From Clavulina sp. PMI_390 (Eukaryota > Basidiomycota > Agaricomycetes > Cantharellales > Hydnaceae): a DNA stretch of 64,000 nucleotides. Below are positions 62,632 through 64,000 of this stretch, piece after piece. Below the pieces are notes generated by a model that worked only from the letters and a program-made list of their open reading frames with translations, made no database searches and had not been told where the DNA came from. The position numbers and the translations under genes were made by a program. Within the stretch, counting starts at the first letter, position 1. Each line of letters begins with the position of its first letter. Where the stretch lies: positions 1 to 64,000 of the forward strand of contig WIDE01000116.1 in assembly GCA_015039315.1 (NCBI GenBank). The letters are read 5' to 3'.

Positions 62632-63893
62632 ATGTCATTCCCACCTCTGACAAACGATCTGATTCTGCGTGCTGCAAGAGGTAAAACGCGTTAGAACTCC
62701 ATATAAATCCCTTCACTATCCTAACGTCAATCAAAGGTGAACAGACCGAACGAGCACCAGTATGGGTGATGCGCCAGGCTGGACGATACCTCCCTGGTTA
62801 GCATCTCAGCCTCAAATAGTCTTCCCGTTACCCTAAATGTTCTGTCGAACCAGAATTCCGCGAAGTCCGCCAAAAGCATGACTTTTTCGAAGTGTGCAGA
62901 ACACCAGAACTAGCGTGCGAAGTCACTCTCCAGCCCATTCGCCGATATGCTGGTTTGGTCGATGCTGCGATCATCTTCTCCGATATTCTCGTGGTGCCCC
63001 AAGCTCTCGGAATGACCGTGATTATGGATCCTGGACATGGTCCCGTGCTTCCTGAACCTCTGGAAGATCCCTCCCACATGTCCCGCCTCAGCCCCAAGGT
63101 CGATGTGAAGAAAGAGCTTGGATATGTGATGGAAGCCATCACGCTGACGCGTCAAAAATTGAATGGACAAGTCCCTCTCATCGGCTTCTCAGGAGCACCA
63201 TGGACTCTGATGGCATACATGATCGAGGGTGGTGGGAGTAAATCGTGGATCAAGGCGAAGACCTGGCTGTTCCGCTATCCCAAGGAATCCCACGAACTCT
63301 TGAAGAAGATCACCGATGTTTGCATCGAATATTTGATTGAGCAGATTCTAGCAGGAGCGCAGGTGAGTCATATTGGTATGTAAGTTGCTGCTTCTCGTTG
63401 ACACTCAAAGCAACCCTAGCTAGTACAACTCTTTGACACATGGGCTGCTGAGCTCACCCCTAACCACTTTGCTGAATTCGCCCTCCCAACCTACATCGCC
63501 ATTCAAAAGGGAATAAGAGCAGGGCTTCAAAAAGCCAATGTTCCATGCCCCCCACTCCTCCTCTATGCAAAAGGCGCGAACCATGCCATTGAGGCGCTCT
63601 CCAAATTGAGCGGCTGGGATGTCCTGGGTCTCGATTGGGTGATTGACCCCATCGTAGCGCGCTCCTTGGTGGCAGACCGTACTGCTCTCCAAGGCAATGC
63701 TGACCCAAGCATTCTCTACGGCGGGAAAGAGGCTATCGAGCTCGAGGTGAAGAGACTCGCAGCAGCTTTTGCCATTGAGGGGAAGTCGAAAGGCCACATC
63801 TTCAACCTTGGTCACGGAATCACGCCAGCCGTGGACCCTGAAGACTTGAGGTGGTTCTTTGAATGTGTACATAAATATACCAAGTCGGCCTGA
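62632..63893 (+). CDS. HEM12: Uroporphyrinogen decarboxylase
   Basis: Cytosolic heme-pathway enzyme converting uroporphyrinogen III to coproporphyrinogen III. ATG 62632 gives [17 protein letters not shown]. After the first intron comes the signature [13 protein letters not shown]. The catalytic Asp is in Ile-Ile-Phe-Ser-Asp-Ile-Leu (about 62970). The second signature is [13 protein letters not shown]. Then Leu-Phe-Asp-Thr-Trp-Ala and Phe-Asn-Leu-Gly-His-Gly-Ile. The last exon ends Val-His-Lys-Tyr-Thr-Lys-Ser-Ala (stop 63891-63893). Four exons, all motifs complete. It lies 105 bp after PMT2 on the same strand. Confidence 0.95.
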
Positions 63894-64000
63894 CGTGTGT
63901 TACTCAACGAACAAGTAATCGCCTGAGCATTTGTTTGGTCCGAGCCTGAAGTCGCGTGCCTTGTTTGCAACCAAGTTCACACTAAAGGGCAACTGCGCCA

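Overview
The window is nuclear DNA from a basidiomycete fungus, most likely an Agaricomycete. Genes are dense and on both strands. Almost all carry many introns of about 50-75 nt with GT(A/G)NGT donors, and intergenic gaps are often only 50-250 bp. The products are fungal housekeeping proteins: KEOPS Cgi121, Mediator subunits, complex I NDUFB7, O-mannosyltransferase, a BIG1-like protein and a fungal uracil phosphoribosyltransferase. There is no CRISPR array, bacterial operon or rRNA, and I recognise no tRNA.

Positions 1-5,520 are a transposon graveyard. It holds two Ty1/copia-type elements on the minus strand with recognisable ~290 bp LTRs (343-634 and 3295-3581), an inverted fragment of copia reverse transcriptase/RNase H, and a ~490 bp foldback/MITE element (4591-5080). 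From about 1,740 to 5,520 the sequence is almost devoid of CpG (five sites in 3.8 kb), whereas both flanks have normal CpG content. This looks like a sharply bounded scar of cytosine methylation and deamination.

From 5,514 to 63,893 there is a nearly continuous run of conserved genes: RIC8, MED10, CGI121, COA1, a PPR protein, uracil phosphoribosyltransferase, RPN10, actin, NDUFB7, SCO1, EMG1, CDC45, SDA1, a small orphan, proteasome alpha-1, RPC1 (Pol III), a DUF2433-RRM protein, MED13, a BIG1-like protein, SEC63, the Rab escort protein MRS6, ICP55, an amino-acid permease, a putative Shg1/Bod1-like protein, CCT2, a 2.5 kb gene-free stretch, PMT2 and HEM12. The genes do not form one pathway. 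They cover transcription (MED10, MED13, RPC1), proteolysis and folding (RPN10, alpha-1, CCT2), ribosome biogenesis (EMG1, SDA1), replication (CDC45), mitochondrial respiratory assembly (COA1, SCO1, NDUFB7, ICP55, PPR), secretion (SEC63, MRS6, PMT2, BIG1-like) and metabolism (UPRT, HEM12, permease). Eight gene pairs are head to head over short shared promoters.

I found no new multi-gene system. The observations most worth following are: real microexons of 6, 7, 8 and 10 nt (plus consecutive 15-nt exons) needed to rebuild conserved proteins in four genes; an NDUFB7 whose inner cysteine pair is replaced by serines while the outer pair is kept; a GC-AG intron in the same gene; and the CpG desert. 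Exon joins were made by eye from reading frame, splice consensus and remembered family conservation, so internal boundaries should be treated as models.
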